A DNA stretch of 64,000 bases from positions 124,001-188,000 of the forward strand of contig NZ_CP083566.1 of NCBI RefSeq assembly GCF_025143985.1, read 5' to 3'. The position numbers were made by a program, and so were the translations under genes. Within the stretch, counting starts at the first letter, position 1, and every line of letters starts with the position of its first letter. The notes below the pieces were generated by a model that did no database searches, was not told where the DNA came from, and was given only the letters and a program-made list of their open reading frames with translations. Below, one piece after another: positions 35,260 through 44,462 of the stretch. This stretch comes from Sulfitobacter sp. W027 (lineage in GTDB: Bacteria; Pseudomonadota; Alphaproteobacteria; Rhodobacterales; Rhodobacteraceae).

Positions 35260-36240
35260 ATGTTCGCTGCCATCCACGACACATTCGGCGAGCCCGCCGA
35301 GGTTCTGACCACCCGCGAAACCGACAAGCCCGCGCCAGCCGCAGGCGAAGCGCTGCTGCGCATGGTGCTCTCGCCCATCCACAACCACGACCTTTGGACC
35401 GTACGCGGCAATTATGGCTACAAGCCCGACCTGCCCGGTGCCATCGGCGGCTCCGAAGCGCTTGGTATCGTCGAGGCCGTGGGCGAAGGCGTTGACGAAG
35501 CGCTGATCGGCAAGCGGGTCACGGCGGCCGGGTTCCACGGCGCATGGGCCGAGTATTTCACCGCCCCCGCCGCGGGCCTGCTGCCCCTGCCCGAAGCAAT
35601 CTCGGACGAGGCCGGTGCACAATTGATCGCCATGCCGTTCAGCGCCCTGTCCCTGTTGGAGACCCTGAAGGTCCGCGAAGGCGAATGGCTGATCCAGACC
35701 GCTGCTAATGGCGCGGTGGGCAAGATTATGGTTGGTCTGGCCAAAGCGCGCGGTATCAACCTGCTGAACCTCGTGCGCCGCGAAGGGGCCGCCGAAGAGA
35801 TGCGCGACACTGGCGCGGAACACGTTCTCTCTACCGAGGATGCGGATTGGCAGAGCAAAGCGCGTGAGGTGATCGGCAAAGAAGGCGCGGTTTCGGCCAT
35901 CGACTCGGTCGGCGGCGAGTTAGGCGGTCAATTGGTCGAGCTTCTGGGTAAGGATGGCGAGTTGATCGTCTTCGGCACGGCGACGGGCCAGCCGCTCACC
36001 CTATCCTCGGGCGAATTGATTATGAAGCATATCACCGTCAAAGGCTTTTGGGGCTCGCGTGTCAGCAGCGAAATGGCACCTGAGACACGGGGTCGGCTGA
36101 TCGGTGAGTTGGTGCAACTTGCGGCCAAGGGTCAGCTGCCCCTCGACACTGGCGGCATCTACCCGCTTGCCGAGGTGACCGAGGCGATGAAGGCTGCGCT
36201 GACCACCGGGCGCGGCGGCAAGGTCATGCTGCGCCCGTGA
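35260..36240 (+). CDS. MDR-family zinc-independent NADPH oxidoreductase (quinone reductase-like)
   Basis: 326 residues of the medium-chain dehydrogenase/reductase family. The GroES-like N-terminal half lacks the usual catalytic-zinc cysteines and shows PIHNHDLWTVRGNYG near residue 43; the Rossmann half has IQTAANGAVGKIMVGLAKA near 146-164. Such enzymes reduce quinones or activated double bonds, for example acryloyl-CoA in the AcuI branch. GGAAAC lies upstream of the ATG. The TetR repressor before it suggests induction by an electrophile. The substrate is not determined. Confidence 0.85.
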   Translation: MFAAIHDTFGEPAEVLTTRETDKPAPAAGEALLRMVLSPIHNHDLWTVRGNYGYKPDLPGAIGGSEALGIVEAVGEGVDEALIGKRVTAAGFHGAWAEYFTAPAAGLLPLPEAISDEAGAQLIAMPFSALSLLETLKVREGEWLIQTAANGAVGKIMVGLAKARGINLLNLVRREGAAEEMRDTGAEHVLSTEDADWQSKAREVIGKEGAVSAIDSVGGELGGQLVELLGKDGELIVFGTATGQPLTLSSGELIMKHITVKGFWGSRVSSEMAPETRGRLIGELVQLAAKGQLPLDTGGIYPLAEVTEAMKAALTTGRGGKVMLRP

Positions 36241-36348
36241 TCGGGATTTGACGATGGCAGCGGCTCTTAGCATGGAGCCGTTGCTCTTCGCCAACTCGGC
36301 ATCGGGCTGCCTAAGACTGGCCCACACTTCAAACTTACCGCTCTATAA

Positions 36349-36474
36349 TTAGGCCAGCTGACCGTGCAGGCGATTGAACATGGCTTCAACGATAACTGCC
36401 CCTTCACCGCTATCCCAAGCGAAACCGTTACCTTCCTCATCGATACTTGCACTAACAACCCCGCCGCGGACTAG
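36349..36474 (+). pseudogene. Possible remnant of a coding sequence
   Basis: The 230 bp between the MDR gene and the peptidase gene contain a 41-codon open frame that reads like the natural end of a protein (TVQAIEHGFNDNCPFTAI, then TFLIDTCTNNPAAD and a stop). It follows an in-frame stop and has no ATG start. It overlaps the end of the peptidase gene by 4 bases. This may be a gene remnant or chance; the rest of the interval shows nothing recognisable. Confidence 0.15.
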
Positions 36475-37502
36475 TTGCGATAGAAATCAGTCATCCGATC
36501 GCGAAACGAGGGCAACATACTACCGTCGTAGCCCTGATGCGGGACGCCGTGCCAAAGCGCGTTGAGGATCGCTTCCTCCACCGCCTCGACCGTAGCAGTG
36601 AAAAAGGCATCCATACGGTCCTCGTTCAGCCGGGTTACGGTTTGGGTATCGGGACCCCCGCATCCGATGCGGTTGGACGTCGTAAATGCCAAAGCGATAT
36701 CACCGCTCTGGTGGCCAATGTGGCTGCCTAACCGTCCGAGTGCCGCCGCGCTGCGCCGGGCCATGCGGGTCACCTGGCGGGCGTCCATCGGCGCATCCGT
36801 CGCGAGAATGATAATGATTGATCCCTTGTCGGGCACGTCGCCCACCTGCCCCGGCGGCGGCACCTGCTGACCAAACACCCGAAGCGTGCTTTGTTGGCCG
36901 AAGTTCGACAGCACCAATGCGCCCAAGCCAAAACCCTCCCCACCCGGAAGCACCACCCGGCGCGACGCAGAACCGAGCCCGCCGGCGTAGCCGAAGGTTT
37001 TCATTCCACTGCCGGCCCCCACGGTGCCCTGAGCAAAATCACAGCCGCAGGCGTCAATCGCGGCCTGCGCGTGATCTTCGGTCACCGCCAGTGCCTGAAT
37101 GTCGTTCACGGTGCCATCATTGCATTCCAATACCAGCGGATTGACCGTAGATGTGCCCCGCCCGATAGCCGGATTTGCAGAGATCGCCCGTCGGATCAGC
37201 GCGTTGCTACAACTTCCGACGGCAAAGGTGTTGGTCAGCAGGATCGGCGTCTCGATCTGCCCAAGTTCGGCAAGCTGCATCAGACCTGCGCTTTTGCCAA
37301 AGCCGTTAAGCACCGCAACCCCCGCAGGCACGGGCTGTCGAAAGAGATCGCCCTCATGCGGCAAAATCGCCGTCACCCCGGTACAGACTACATCCCCGCG
37401 CAGATCGTGGTTACCGACGCGCAGGCCCGCGACATCGCATATGTCATTTCGCGGCCCCGTGGGCAGGGTCCACCAGTTCTTGCTATCGATGGTGTTACGC
37501 AT
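36471..37502 (-). CDS. P1-family peptidase (DmpA/BapA-type, self-cleaving)
   Basis: 343 residues. This family of Ntn-hydrolase-like aminopeptidases/beta-aminopeptidases is made as one chain and cuts itself before a serine. Here Gly227-Ser228 in PDKGSIIIILATDAP matches the start of the beta subunit in DmpA/BapA. Other family blocks are GLRVGNHD near residue 26, GFGKSAGLMQ near 67, NDGTVND near 128 and GTVGAGSGMKTFG near 159. No signal peptide is seen. GAAGGTAAA precedes the ATG. It stands alone between the MDR gene and the UDP-glucose dehydrogenase gene; the physiological peptide is unknown. Confidence 0.88.
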   Translation of the reverse strand: MRNTIDSKNWWTLPTGPRNDICDVAGLRVGNHDLRGDVVCTGVTAILPHEGDLFRQPVPAGVAVLNGFGKSAGLMQLAELGQIETPILLTNTFAVGSCSNALIRRAISANPAIGRGTSTVNPLVLECNDGTVNDIQALAVTEDHAQAAIDACGCDFAQGTVGAGSGMKTFGYAGGLGSASRRVVLPGGEGFGLGALVLSNFGQQSTLRVFGQQVPPPGQVGDVPDKGSIIIILATDAPMDARQVTRMARRSAAALGRLGSHIGHQSGDIALAFTTSNRIGCGGPDTQTVTRLNEDRMDAFFTATVEAVEEAILNALWHGVPHQGYDGSMLPSFRDRMTDFYRN

Positions 37503-37552
37503 TTTACCTTCGGTCGTTTGTGGCTACTGATTGAATGAGAGCCGTCGGGTCA

Positions 37553-38728
37553 TCAATCCGCACCAAAAAGGTCGCGGGTGAAGACCTTGTCGGGAACATC
37601 CGCGAGGTCGGGGTGACTGCGGTTTGCGACAATCACATCTGCCCGCGCTTTGAATTCTTCGAGATCGCGCAGGACTTTTGAGCCAAAGAACTCATCTTCT
37701 TCCAACACGGGCTCATAGACGACCACTTCGATGCCTTTAGCCTTAAGCCGTTTCATGATCCCCTGCACCGAGCTTTGACGGAAATTGTCCGACCCGGTCT
37801 TCATCACCAGCCGGTAAATGCCCACCCGCCGCGGGCCAAGCGCCAGAATTTGCTCCGAGACGAAATCTTTGCGGGTGCGGTTCGCCTCTACAATGGCATT
37901 GATCAGGTTTTGCGGCACCTCGGAATAATTGGCCAGTAACTGCTTTGAATCCTTTGGCAAACAATAGCCGCCATAGCCGAAGGAGGGGTTGTTATAATGT
38001 CCCCCGATACGCGGATCAAGGCAGGCGCCATCAATGATCTGCCGCGTGTCCAGCCCATTGGTCAGCGCATAGCTATCCAGCTCGTTAAAATAAGCGACCC
38101 GCATGGCAAGAAAGGTATTGGCAAAAAGCTTGACCGCCTCCGCCTCAGAGGCACCGGTAAAGAGCATCGGGATGTCATTGTCGATGGCCCCTTCGGCCAG
38201 CAGCTGCGCAAAACGCCGCGCGCGGGGGCTGTCTTCGCCCACAACGATACGGGAAGGGTGCAGGTTGTCGTAAAGGGCCCGACCTTCGCGGAGGAATTCG
38301 GGACTAAAAATTACCTGATCCGTCTCTATTGAAGCCGCCAAACCTGCCGTATACCCAACCGGAACCGTGGACTTGATAACGATGGTGGCCGTTTTCGAGA
38401 CGGCGAGGACGGACCGCACGACCGCTTCAACACTGGAAGTGTCAAAGACATTGGTGCGCGGGTCATAGTTTGTCGGCGTGGCGATAATTACATACTCAGC
38501 CTCGCGATATGCCTCTTCCGCCTGTGTCGTAGCCCTCAGATTAAGTGGCTTTTTTGCCAGATATTGCTCGATCTCTGGATCAACGATCGGCGCGCGACGC
38601 GCATTTACCTGCGCAACACGGTCTGAGTTTAGGTCCACGGCCGTGACATCATTGTGCTGCGCCAGAAGCACTGCGTTCGACAGTCCCACATAGCCGATAC
38701 CAACCACGGCGATCTTGGTCATAGACAT
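37553..38728 (-). CDS. ugd: UDP-glucose 6-dehydrogenase
   Basis: 391 residues, the short (about 390) type of nucleotide-sugar dehydrogenase. The N-terminal Rossmann motif [17 protein letters not shown] lies at residues 7-23, the substrate-domain [21 protein letters not shown] near 144-164 and the catalytic cysteine in [11 protein letters not shown] near 250, followed by the C-terminal UDP-binding domain with [11 protein letters not shown]. It oxidises UDP-glucose to UDP-glucuronate for exopolysaccharide or LPS. AGGAAAGG lies upstream. No other polysaccharide genes are in the window, so it is isolated here beside an RTX protein gene. Confidence 0.92.
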   Translation of the reverse strand: MSMTKIAVVGIGYVGLSNAVLLAQHNDVTAVDLNSDRVAQVNARRAPIVDPEIEQYLAKKPLNLRATTQAEEAYREAEYVIIATPTNYDPRTNVFDTSSVEAVVRSVLAVSKTATIVIKSTVPVGYTAGLAASIETDQVIFSPEFLREGRALYDNLHPSRIVVGEDSPRARRFAQLLAEGAIDNDIPMLFTGASEAEAVKLFANTFLAMRVAYFNELDSYALTNGLDTRQIIDGACLDPRIGGHYNNPSFGYGGYCLPKDSKQLLANYSEVPQNLINAIVEANRTRKDFVSEQILALGPRRVGIYRLVMKTGSDNFRQSSVQGIMKRLKAKGIEVVVYEPVLEEDEFFGSKVLRDLEEFKARADVIVANRSHPDLADVPDKVFTRDLFGAD

Positions 38729-38795
38729 ATGGGGGCCTTTCCTGCCTGCCGCTAATGCGATGTTAGACTGCGCCTTCCCCTTTGAAAAGGTACAG

Positions 38796-38817
38796 CCTGA
38801 CGGTGAGTTAAGTCAGG
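38796..38817 (-). terminator. Possible terminator hairpin after the RTX gene
   Basis: CCTGAC and GTCAGG arms (6 bp) around a 10-bp loop immediately after the stop of the RTX gene. The stem is followed on the minus strand by CTGTACCTTTTC, a weak T-rich tail. Confidence 0.35.
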
Positions 38818-41800
38818 TCAGTGAAAGAGGAAGTCGGACTCGTTTAAGGAACCAAGCGCGATATCTTCAAGGATTAGCCGTCCGGTCCCCAGAGTGATAA
38901 CCACATCTTCGCCGGACTGAACCATCTGCAAACCTCCGAAGGTCTGACCTGTATCAATAAGATGCAGCGTATCATTGGCAGCGTCAAAGTCCGTGATCCG
39001 GTCAGCCCCTTCATTCAGGCGGAAGACAAACACATCAGCACCGCTTCCTCCTGAAAGGAGGTCATTGCCAGTGCCGCCAGAAAGCCAATCATTGCCATCA
39101 CCGCCACGTAGGTCGTCTGATCCACCTTCTCCCGACAAGAGGTCGTTACCCGTGCCGCCCCCAAGGATGTCATCATGCTGGCCGCCGTTCAAAGTATCAA
39201 CACCGCCATTGCCCCAAAGCACGTCATCCCCGGCACCACCGTGCAGCGCGTCGTCCCCGTCGCCGCCGCCTAGCGTGTCCATGCCAAAGTGCCCGCGAGA
39301 GATGTCGTTCCCGGCGCCCCCCCAAAGCGCATCATTGCCGTCTTCGCCATACAGCATGTCGTCTCCCCCACCGCCACCGATGAGGTCGTCTTCGCTGCCG
39401 CCCCAAAGGGTATCACGCCCGCCGTTCGCCCAGATTTCATCCGATCCTGAGCCACCGAGGATCAGATCATTACCGCCCCCGCCTCCCATCAGATCATTGC
39501 CGCTGCCGCCTTCAAGCTGGTTATTGCCTTCGCCGCCCCAAATACTATCGGCCCCTGACCCACCTGAAAGAAGGTCATCCCCATCCCCTCCAAGTAGAAG
39601 GTCTTCACCTGAGCCACCTCGTAGGTCATCCTGCCCGGCACCACCCTCAAGCCTGTCATTTCCTTCGGCGCCACCGAGCGTATCATTACCATCACCGCCA
39701 ATCACGCGGTCGTCGCCGGCGTTTGCCCAAATGACATCATCGCCCAGATCGCCATACAGAATGTCATTGCCTTCGCGCCCGCCGAGGGTGTCGTTACCGA
39801 TCCCCCCATGAACAACATCGTTCCCGCCTCCGCCCCAAACAGCATCATTCCCGATGTCACCGTGTAGCGTATCATGACCGTTGCCCCCGCCGATCAGATC
39901 ATGACCGGCGCCACCCCAGACATGGTCTTCACCATTGTCGGCCCAGATTTCGTCATCCCCTGCTTCACCGTAGATCCAATCATTTCCGGTGGGACCGCCA
40001 CCCATGAGATCATTTCCAGCGCCACCATGCAGGGTATCGTGGCCGGTTCCCCCCCAAACTGCGTCGGCGCCATCTCCGCCGCTGATGCTGTCGTTGCCTC
40101 CTCCACCCAGCAGCAGATCCGCTCCGCCCATGCCGTTCAAACTGTCGGTGCCATCGCCCCCCCAGATTGTATCTACCTCAGCCCCTCCAATCAGTCGATC
40201 GCTTGCGCTCGTGCCGAAGAGGTTCATTCCACCAGTCGGAGAAGGGAGGGGTTCAGGTTCCGGCGTAGGTGTCGGTGTCGGCTCCGGAGTGGGTTCAGGT
40301 TCGGGTGTAGGTTCAGGTTCCGGATCGGGCTGGGTCACTGAGAGCAACACCAGCAACCGGTCTGGCCAATCAAACACCGGGCCAAAAACATCCTCTGCTT
40401 CAAGGGAATCGCCAGAATTTGACCGCAATTCAACGATCACATCGCGGAAGGTGAGCCGTGCACCCCAGGAAGTGGTTGAGAAAGCGATCTGCCCACTATT
40501 GCGCAACATAAGCAAGTCTGAGAGGTCAATCCGGTCCTCGCCGCTGACAAAATCCATAATCGTCGTTGTTCCCGCACCGCCATCGATTACGAAAACATCC
40601 GACCCGGCGCCGCCTCTCAGAGAACATGCCGTGCCGCCGCCGACCAAAATGTCATCCCCACTACCGCCAATTAATGTGTCGTTGCCGCTCCCTGCCTCCA
40701 GCATGTCATTGCCAGCGCCACCCTCAAGCCGCATAGAGTCTGCGCTTGTGTTGCGATGGATCGCTCCAAGGTTTTCTAACGAAACTGTATACTGGGTCAC
40801 GCCGGCCGCTGTCCCGCTTGTGACAAAAATCTGCAGATGGTCATTCAATACTATGGCACTGATCTCCCCGACGTTCATCAGCCCAGAACCAGTCTCGTGG
40901 ACGATGGTCTCAAGATGGAGCAACCGCCCGTCAGGCAGCAGGGTGAAAAGGCTCAGCCCGTCATCTCCTCCGCCCGCTATCAAAAAAACGCGGTCACCGG
41001 ATTGCGCCACTGCGATGGATTGCAGATCGCCAAAGCGCGTGGCGCCATTGTCGATCAGATGTTCAGTTGGTTGAAGCGCTCCAGTCGCGTCTATCTCCAT
41101 CACGCTGATCGAATTGCTTCCTGCCGCGCCTACGATCACCCAGCTTGAGCCGAAGGCACTGACGGTTTCGATTTCAGTAGGAGTTTGGATACCCAACCCT
41201 TCGGCTGCGCCAAATGCGCTCACTTGGTTCAGGTTGCCATTGCCTCCTAGACGATAGCTGACGATACCCTGTCCTGCCGGATCGGTTGCGATTAAAAAAT
41301 GTGTGCCCGCAACGGTCGTCGTCTCTAGTATGATAGGTTCCTCCGCCCCGGGTGCGCGGGTGAGCCGGGCCTGTGTTTGCAAAACAAATTCGCCATCCGC
41401 ATTCGAGCGGTAGCCGTAAATGCGCCCACTTTCTGCATCCGCCAAATAGGTCATAAGATTGCCGCCCAAGTCGGTTACGGCCACATCCGTCACATCGGCT
41501 GGCGCTTGGGGGCCATCACTGCGAAGCAGGCTGCCAATGGTTCCTTGATCGCTAAGCGCATAGCTCAGCAAGAGATCACTGCCCGTGCTGCCAAAGACTA
41601 GATGTTCGGTTCCGTCTATGGTGACTGCCTCGACAAATCCACCCGCGACACCGGCCAATGCAGGTGGAAAATATTGTGTGTCATTAAGCTGAGCCAATTC
41701 GCCATCGGGGCGCAGTTGATAGGCCAAAAGCCCACCCCCCTGCGCCGAGACGCCATATAGATAGCTTCCTGAAGAAAGCGTTACGATCGTGAGATCGCGC

Positions 41801-41859
41801 AGATCGGTGTCCAATGCGACATCGTTCGCCGCGATATGTCCGCTTCGTAGAAAATACAT
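38818..41859 (-). CDS. RTX calcium-binding protein with N-terminal beta-propeller-like domain
   Basis: 1013 residues from the ATG at 41859 (AAGGGGG 8 bases upstream). The first 380 residues contain several repeats of about 45-50 residues rich in strand-turn pattern (LTIVTLSSGSYLYGVSAQGG, VTDVAVTDLGGNLMTYLAD and similar), like a beta-propeller. A short RTX block with GGAGNDML-type nonapeptides follows near residue 385, then an acidic Pro-Glu-Thr linker, then 44 tandem nonapeptides, and a C-terminal SDFLFH tail that fits a type I secretion signal. Calcium folds such beta-rolls outside the cell. No ABC exporter, membrane fusion protein or TolC gene is in the window. Confidence 0.85.
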   Translation of the reverse strand: MYFLRSGHIAANDVALDTDLRDLTIVTLSSGSYLYGVSAQGGGLLAYQLRPDGELAQLNDTQYFPPALAGVAGGFVEAVTIDGTEHLVFGSTGSDLLLSYALSDQGTIGSLLRSDGPQAPADVTDVAVTDLGGNLMTYLADAESGRIYGYRSNADGEFVLQTQARLTRAPGAEEPIILETTTVAGTHFLIATDPAGQGIVSYRLGGNGNLNQVSAFGAAEGLGIQTPTEIETVSAFGSSWVIVGAAGSNSISVMEIDATGALQPTEHLIDNGATRFGDLQSIAVAQSGDRVFLIAGGGDDGLSLFTLLPDGRLLHLETIVHETGSGLMNVGEISAIVLNDHLQIFVTSGTAAGVTQYTVSLENLGAIHRNTSADSMRLEGGAGNDMLEAGSGNDTLIGGSGDDILVGGGTACSLRGGAGSDVFVIDGGAGTTTIMDFVSGEDRIDLSDLLMLRNSGQIAFSTTSWGARLTFRDVIVELRSNSGDSLEAEDVFGPVFDWPDRLLVLLSVTQPDPEPEPTPEPEPTPEPTPTPTPEPEPLPSPTGGMNLFGTSASDRLIGGAEVDTIWGGDGTDSLNGMGGADLLLGGGGNDSISGGDGADAVWGGTGHDTLHGGAGNDLMGGGPTGNDWIYGEAGDDEIWADNGEDHVWGGAGHDLIGGGNGHDTLHGDIGNDAVWGGGGNDVVHGGIGNDTLGGREGNDILYGDLGDDVIWANAGDDRVIGGDGNDTLGGAEGNDRLEGGAGQDDLRGGSGEDLLLGGDGDDLLSGGSGADSIWGGEGNNQLEGGSGNDLMGGGGGNDLILGGSGSDEIWANGGRDTLWGGSEDDLIGGGGGDDMLYGEDGNDALWGGAGNDISRGHFGMDTLGGGDGDDALHGGAGDDVLWGNGGVDTLNGGQHDDILGGGTGNDLLSGEGGSDDLRGGDGNDWLSGGTGNDLLSGGSGADVFVFRLNEGADRITDFDAANDTLHLIDTGQTFGGLQMVQSGEDVVITLGTGRLILEDIALGSLNESDFLFH
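39022..40215 (-). repeat. 44 tandem RTX nonapeptide-coding repeats
   Basis: Translated on the minus strand, this stretch is 398 residues, read as 42 nine-residue and two ten-residue units of the GGxGxDxUx type. Tryptophan recurs (IWG, VWG, LWG) about every four to five units. Three units end IWA instead of IWG, spaced 72 and 99 residues apart, pointing to duplication of multi-unit blocks. The tandem look at the DNA level is due to coding and is not a CRISPR array. Confidence 0.85.
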
Positions 41860-42096
41860 GGCAACAGCCCCCTTAAACCCAAGGGGGAAACTGACCTGCA
41901 ATCCGGGGGAAACTGGCACCAGAATGGGGCGAAACCGGGCGCTTTAACGCAGGTTTTATACAACTAGCGGGGCATCCAGAAACAATGTCTTCGCCTTACA
42001 ACGGCTTTCTGTTGCGCGCCGTCCGAACGCCCGGTTGTCAGGCTGGCAAGACTTCCTTCCCACAGTCACAGGCGACCCATAACGCGGAGAATTCTC

Positions 42097-43434
42097 ATGT
42101 CCGACACCTCTGAGCGCCTGTCCCTTCCCTATCTGATGCCAGCACAGGCGCAGAAACATGTGACCCATAACGAGGCGCTGCAAAGACTTGACCTTTTGGT
42201 GCAGCTTGCGGTTGAGAGCTTCGACACCAGCGTGCCGCCGGCCCTTCCGCAGGCGGGGGGAGTCTATGCGCTTAGCGCGGCATCTACAGGGGCTTGGGCA
42301 GGTCATGCGGATGAACTGGCCGCTTGGGTCGACGGGAACTGGCATTTCATTGCCCCGCAGGAGGGCTGGCAGGCGCTTGATAAATCCTCCGGTGCGTTGC
42401 GCCGGCGCGTCGATGGAGGCTGGCTGGCAGTCACACTGCCCGACTTGACCGACCTTCCCGGCGTCGGGATCAACACAAGTCACGACGGCGACAATCGGCT
42501 GGCGGTCGCCTCTCCGGCGACGCTGTTTACCCATGAGGGGGCGGGGCATCAACTGAAGCTCAATAAGGCCAGCACCGGCGATACCGCCAGTCTCCTGTTT
42601 CAGACCGATTGGTCAGGCCGCGCCGAAATGGGCACGGTGGGAGAGGATGATTTCGCCATCAAGGTCAGCACCGATGGCGGCGCCTGGACGACTGCGCTGG
42701 CTTTCGACGCGGCGACGGGTCTGGCCTCGGGCGCGGCGCTGACCCAAAGCGTGGTGGACGCGACGGTAGGGCGGCTGATCCGCGTGGGTGATTTCGGGAT
42801 CGGGGCGGACGCCGGGCCACCTGTTACCGACCTCGACGCGCATCAGCTTTCAGGCAGCTATTCGGGCTATGGCGGGGCCCATGCGCAGGCAGCCGCCGGG
42901 GCCAATCCCTTCCCGGCGTTGGATGGTGTCTTTGGCCTGCTCTGCGGCAACAGCACCTTGGGCGGGCAGAGTGCCTACCTCTGGCAAATCGCGGTTGGGA
43001 TCGACACGCCGGGGCTGGCCTTTCGCGTACGGGCAGGCGGGGCATGGGGCAGTTGGCAGGCGCTGTGGTCCGGGGCGAACACGACCGTCGATGCCAATGG
43101 TTTTGTTAAAGAGGCAAGTCCCATCGTGCGTCTGTTCCATGATACCAGCGAAGAGCCGGCGGTGCCATTGAATGCGCGGTTTAAGCGGGTCGCTTTGGGA
43201 GAATACACATTGTCGAATGTGCCGCCGCTTGCCTCCAAGGGCTGGCAGATTGAGGTGCCGCAGGATGCGAATGGCAATCGTTTGGTCTTTGTCGATTGTA
43301 ACTACGACGCGGAAAATGGGGCGCTCAATGTCCAGACCAGCACAGTGATCTGGCAGGACGGCTGGGCGGCGGGTAAGCCCTGTGACATCCCCGAGGGCCG
43401 CTGGGTTGATCTGCGGTTTGACATGCCGACGTAG
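42097..43434 (+). CDS. DUF2793 domain protein, phage tail-fibre-like
   Basis: 445 residues. The N-terminal block LSLPYLMPAQAQKHVTHNEALQRLD (split, residues 8-32) is the DUF2793 signature, found in phage and gene-transfer-agent-associated proteins of Rhodobacteraceae. From about residue 225 there is a tail-fibre-type segment (VGDFGIGADAGP, then YLWQIAVG, FRVRAGGAWGSWQALWSGAN), as in prophage tail fibres that end with a gasdermin-like or carbohydrate-binding region. No other phage structural gene is nearby. It is divergent from the RTX gene with a 237-bp spacer. Possibly a surface or particle-bound adhesin; function unknown. Confidence 0.75.
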   Translation: MSDTSERLSLPYLMPAQAQKHVTHNEALQRLDLLVQLAVESFDTSVPPALPQAGGVYALSAASTGAWAGHADELAAWVDGNWHFIAPQEGWQALDKSSGALRRRVDGGWLAVTLPDLTDLPGVGINTSHDGDNRLAVASPATLFTHEGAGHQLKLNKASTGDTASLLFQTDWSGRAEMGTVGEDDFAIKVSTDGGAWTTALAFDAATGLASGAALTQSVVDATVGRLIRVGDFGIGADAGPPVTDLDAHQLSGSYSGYGGAHAQAAAGANPFPALDGVFGLLCGNSTLGGQSAYLWQIAVGIDTPGLAFRVRAGGAWGSWQALWSGANTTVDANGFVKEASPIVRLFHDTSEEPAVPLNARFKRVALGEYTLSNVPPLASKGWQIEVPQDANGNRLVFVDCNYDAENGALNVQTSTVIWQDGWAAGKPCDIPEGRWVDLRFDMPT

Positions 43435-43447
43435 GGATAAAAGAACC

Positions 43448-43476
43448 TCGGCCCGCTGTTACCCGCAACGGGCCGA
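43448..43476. terminator. Hairpin between convergent genes
   Basis: TCGGCCCG and CGGGCCGA arms (8 bp) around a 13-bp loop, between the ends of the DUF2793 gene and the dehydratase gene. There is no clear T-tract. Confidence 0.45.
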
Positions 43477-43483
43477 ATTGACT

Positions 43484-44446
43484 TTAGATGACGCCTCGCA
43501 ACTGCTCGACCTCATAGTTGCCGCCGCAGAGCAAAATGACCGAGGTTTGACCCGCGTATTTCTCGGGGTCCGCCAAATAGGCGGCCAGCGCCAAGGCAGC
43601 GGCGCCTTCGACCAGCATATTCTCTTCCCAAGCCAGAACCTTCAGCGCCGCGGCGATTTGGCCTTCGTCGCAGTGCACGATCTCGTCGATCACCTCGCTG
43701 GCCATCGGCAGTGTGAGCGAGTCCGCGTCGACGCCGCCTGCCACACCGTCGGCCAATGTATCAAGATGCTCTGTCTCGACAATTTTGCCCGCTTTGATCG
43801 AGGCCGCCAAGGCGCAGCTGTTCGTCGCACTAACGCCAATGACGCGGGTCTGGGGCGAAAATTCCTTGATCACCGACCCCATGCCCGAGATCAGCCCGCC
43901 ACCGCCCATTGAGATAAAGACGTTGTCGGCCCCCTCAATCTGGTCCAGCAGTTCCAGCGCGGCAGTGCCTTGCCCGGCGATCACTTCAGCGTCGTTATAG
44001 GGCGAGATATAGGTATAGCCTTCGGCCTCAGCCAATTGCTGGGCGTGCAGTTCCGAGAGTGACGCATCAGCACCGTGGATCACGACCTTGGTGCCAAAAC
44101 CTTCGATGGTTTTGCGTTTCTTGGCGACCACCGTTTCAGGCAGCACGACGATCAACTCATGCCCCGTTGTCTGCGCGGCAAGCGAGCAGGCGATGCCGTG
44201 GTTGCCCGACGACGCGGTGATGACCGGACGGTCGAGCGGCACGGTGGTCAGCTTGGCACTGGCCCCGCGCAGCTTGAAGGATCCGGTGTGCTGGAAGTTC
44301 TCAGTTTTGTAGAAAAGCCGCGTCCCCTCTGCCATCGGCAGGCGCGACGCGATGACCGGCGTGCGGTAAATTGCGCCTGCGATCTTGCGGTGAACCGCGC
44401 AGGAACGCGCGGCGGATTGGGAGATCAGGTCAGAGACAGGGGACAT
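43484..44446 (-). CDS. PLP-dependent threonine/serine dehydratase-like enzyme (EutB/BhcB-like)
   Basis: 320 residues from the ATG at 44446; an ATG four codons earlier is an alternative. Fold-type II PLP enzyme: the PLP lysine is in HTGSFKLRGA near residue 57, the substrate loop SSGNHG near 79 and the PLP-phosphate glycine loop SMGGGGLISG near 177. It lacks the regulatory ACT domain of biosynthetic threonine deaminase. Together with the cyclodeaminase-type gene 16 bp upstream it resembles eutBC of hydroxyectoine use and also bhcB/bhcD of the beta-hydroxyaspartate cycle. Neither set is complete here, so the substrate, a hydroxy-amino acid, is open. Confidence 0.8.
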   Translation of the reverse strand: MSPVSDLISQSAARSCAVHRKIAGAIYRTPVIASRLPMAEGTRLFYKTENFQHTGSFKLRGASAKLTTVPLDRPVITASSGNHGIACSLAAQTTGHELIVVLPETVVAKKRKTIEGFGTKVVIHGADASLSELHAQQLAEAEGYTYISPYNDAEVIAGQGTAALELLDQIEGADNVFISMGGGGLISGMGSVIKEFSPQTRVIGVSATNSCALAASIKAGKIVETEHLDTLADGVAGGVDADSLTLPMASEVIDEIVHCDEGQIAAALKVLAWEENMLVEGAAALALAAYLADPEKYAGQTSVILLCGGNYEVEQLRGVI

Positions 44447-44462
44447 GGCAGTTTCCATCAGA

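Noticed and set aside
39022..40215. Tandem repeats that could suggest a CRISPR or satellite array
   Set aside because: The period follows nine codons of an RTX frame, units are degenerate at third positions and there are no constant repeats with unique spacers.
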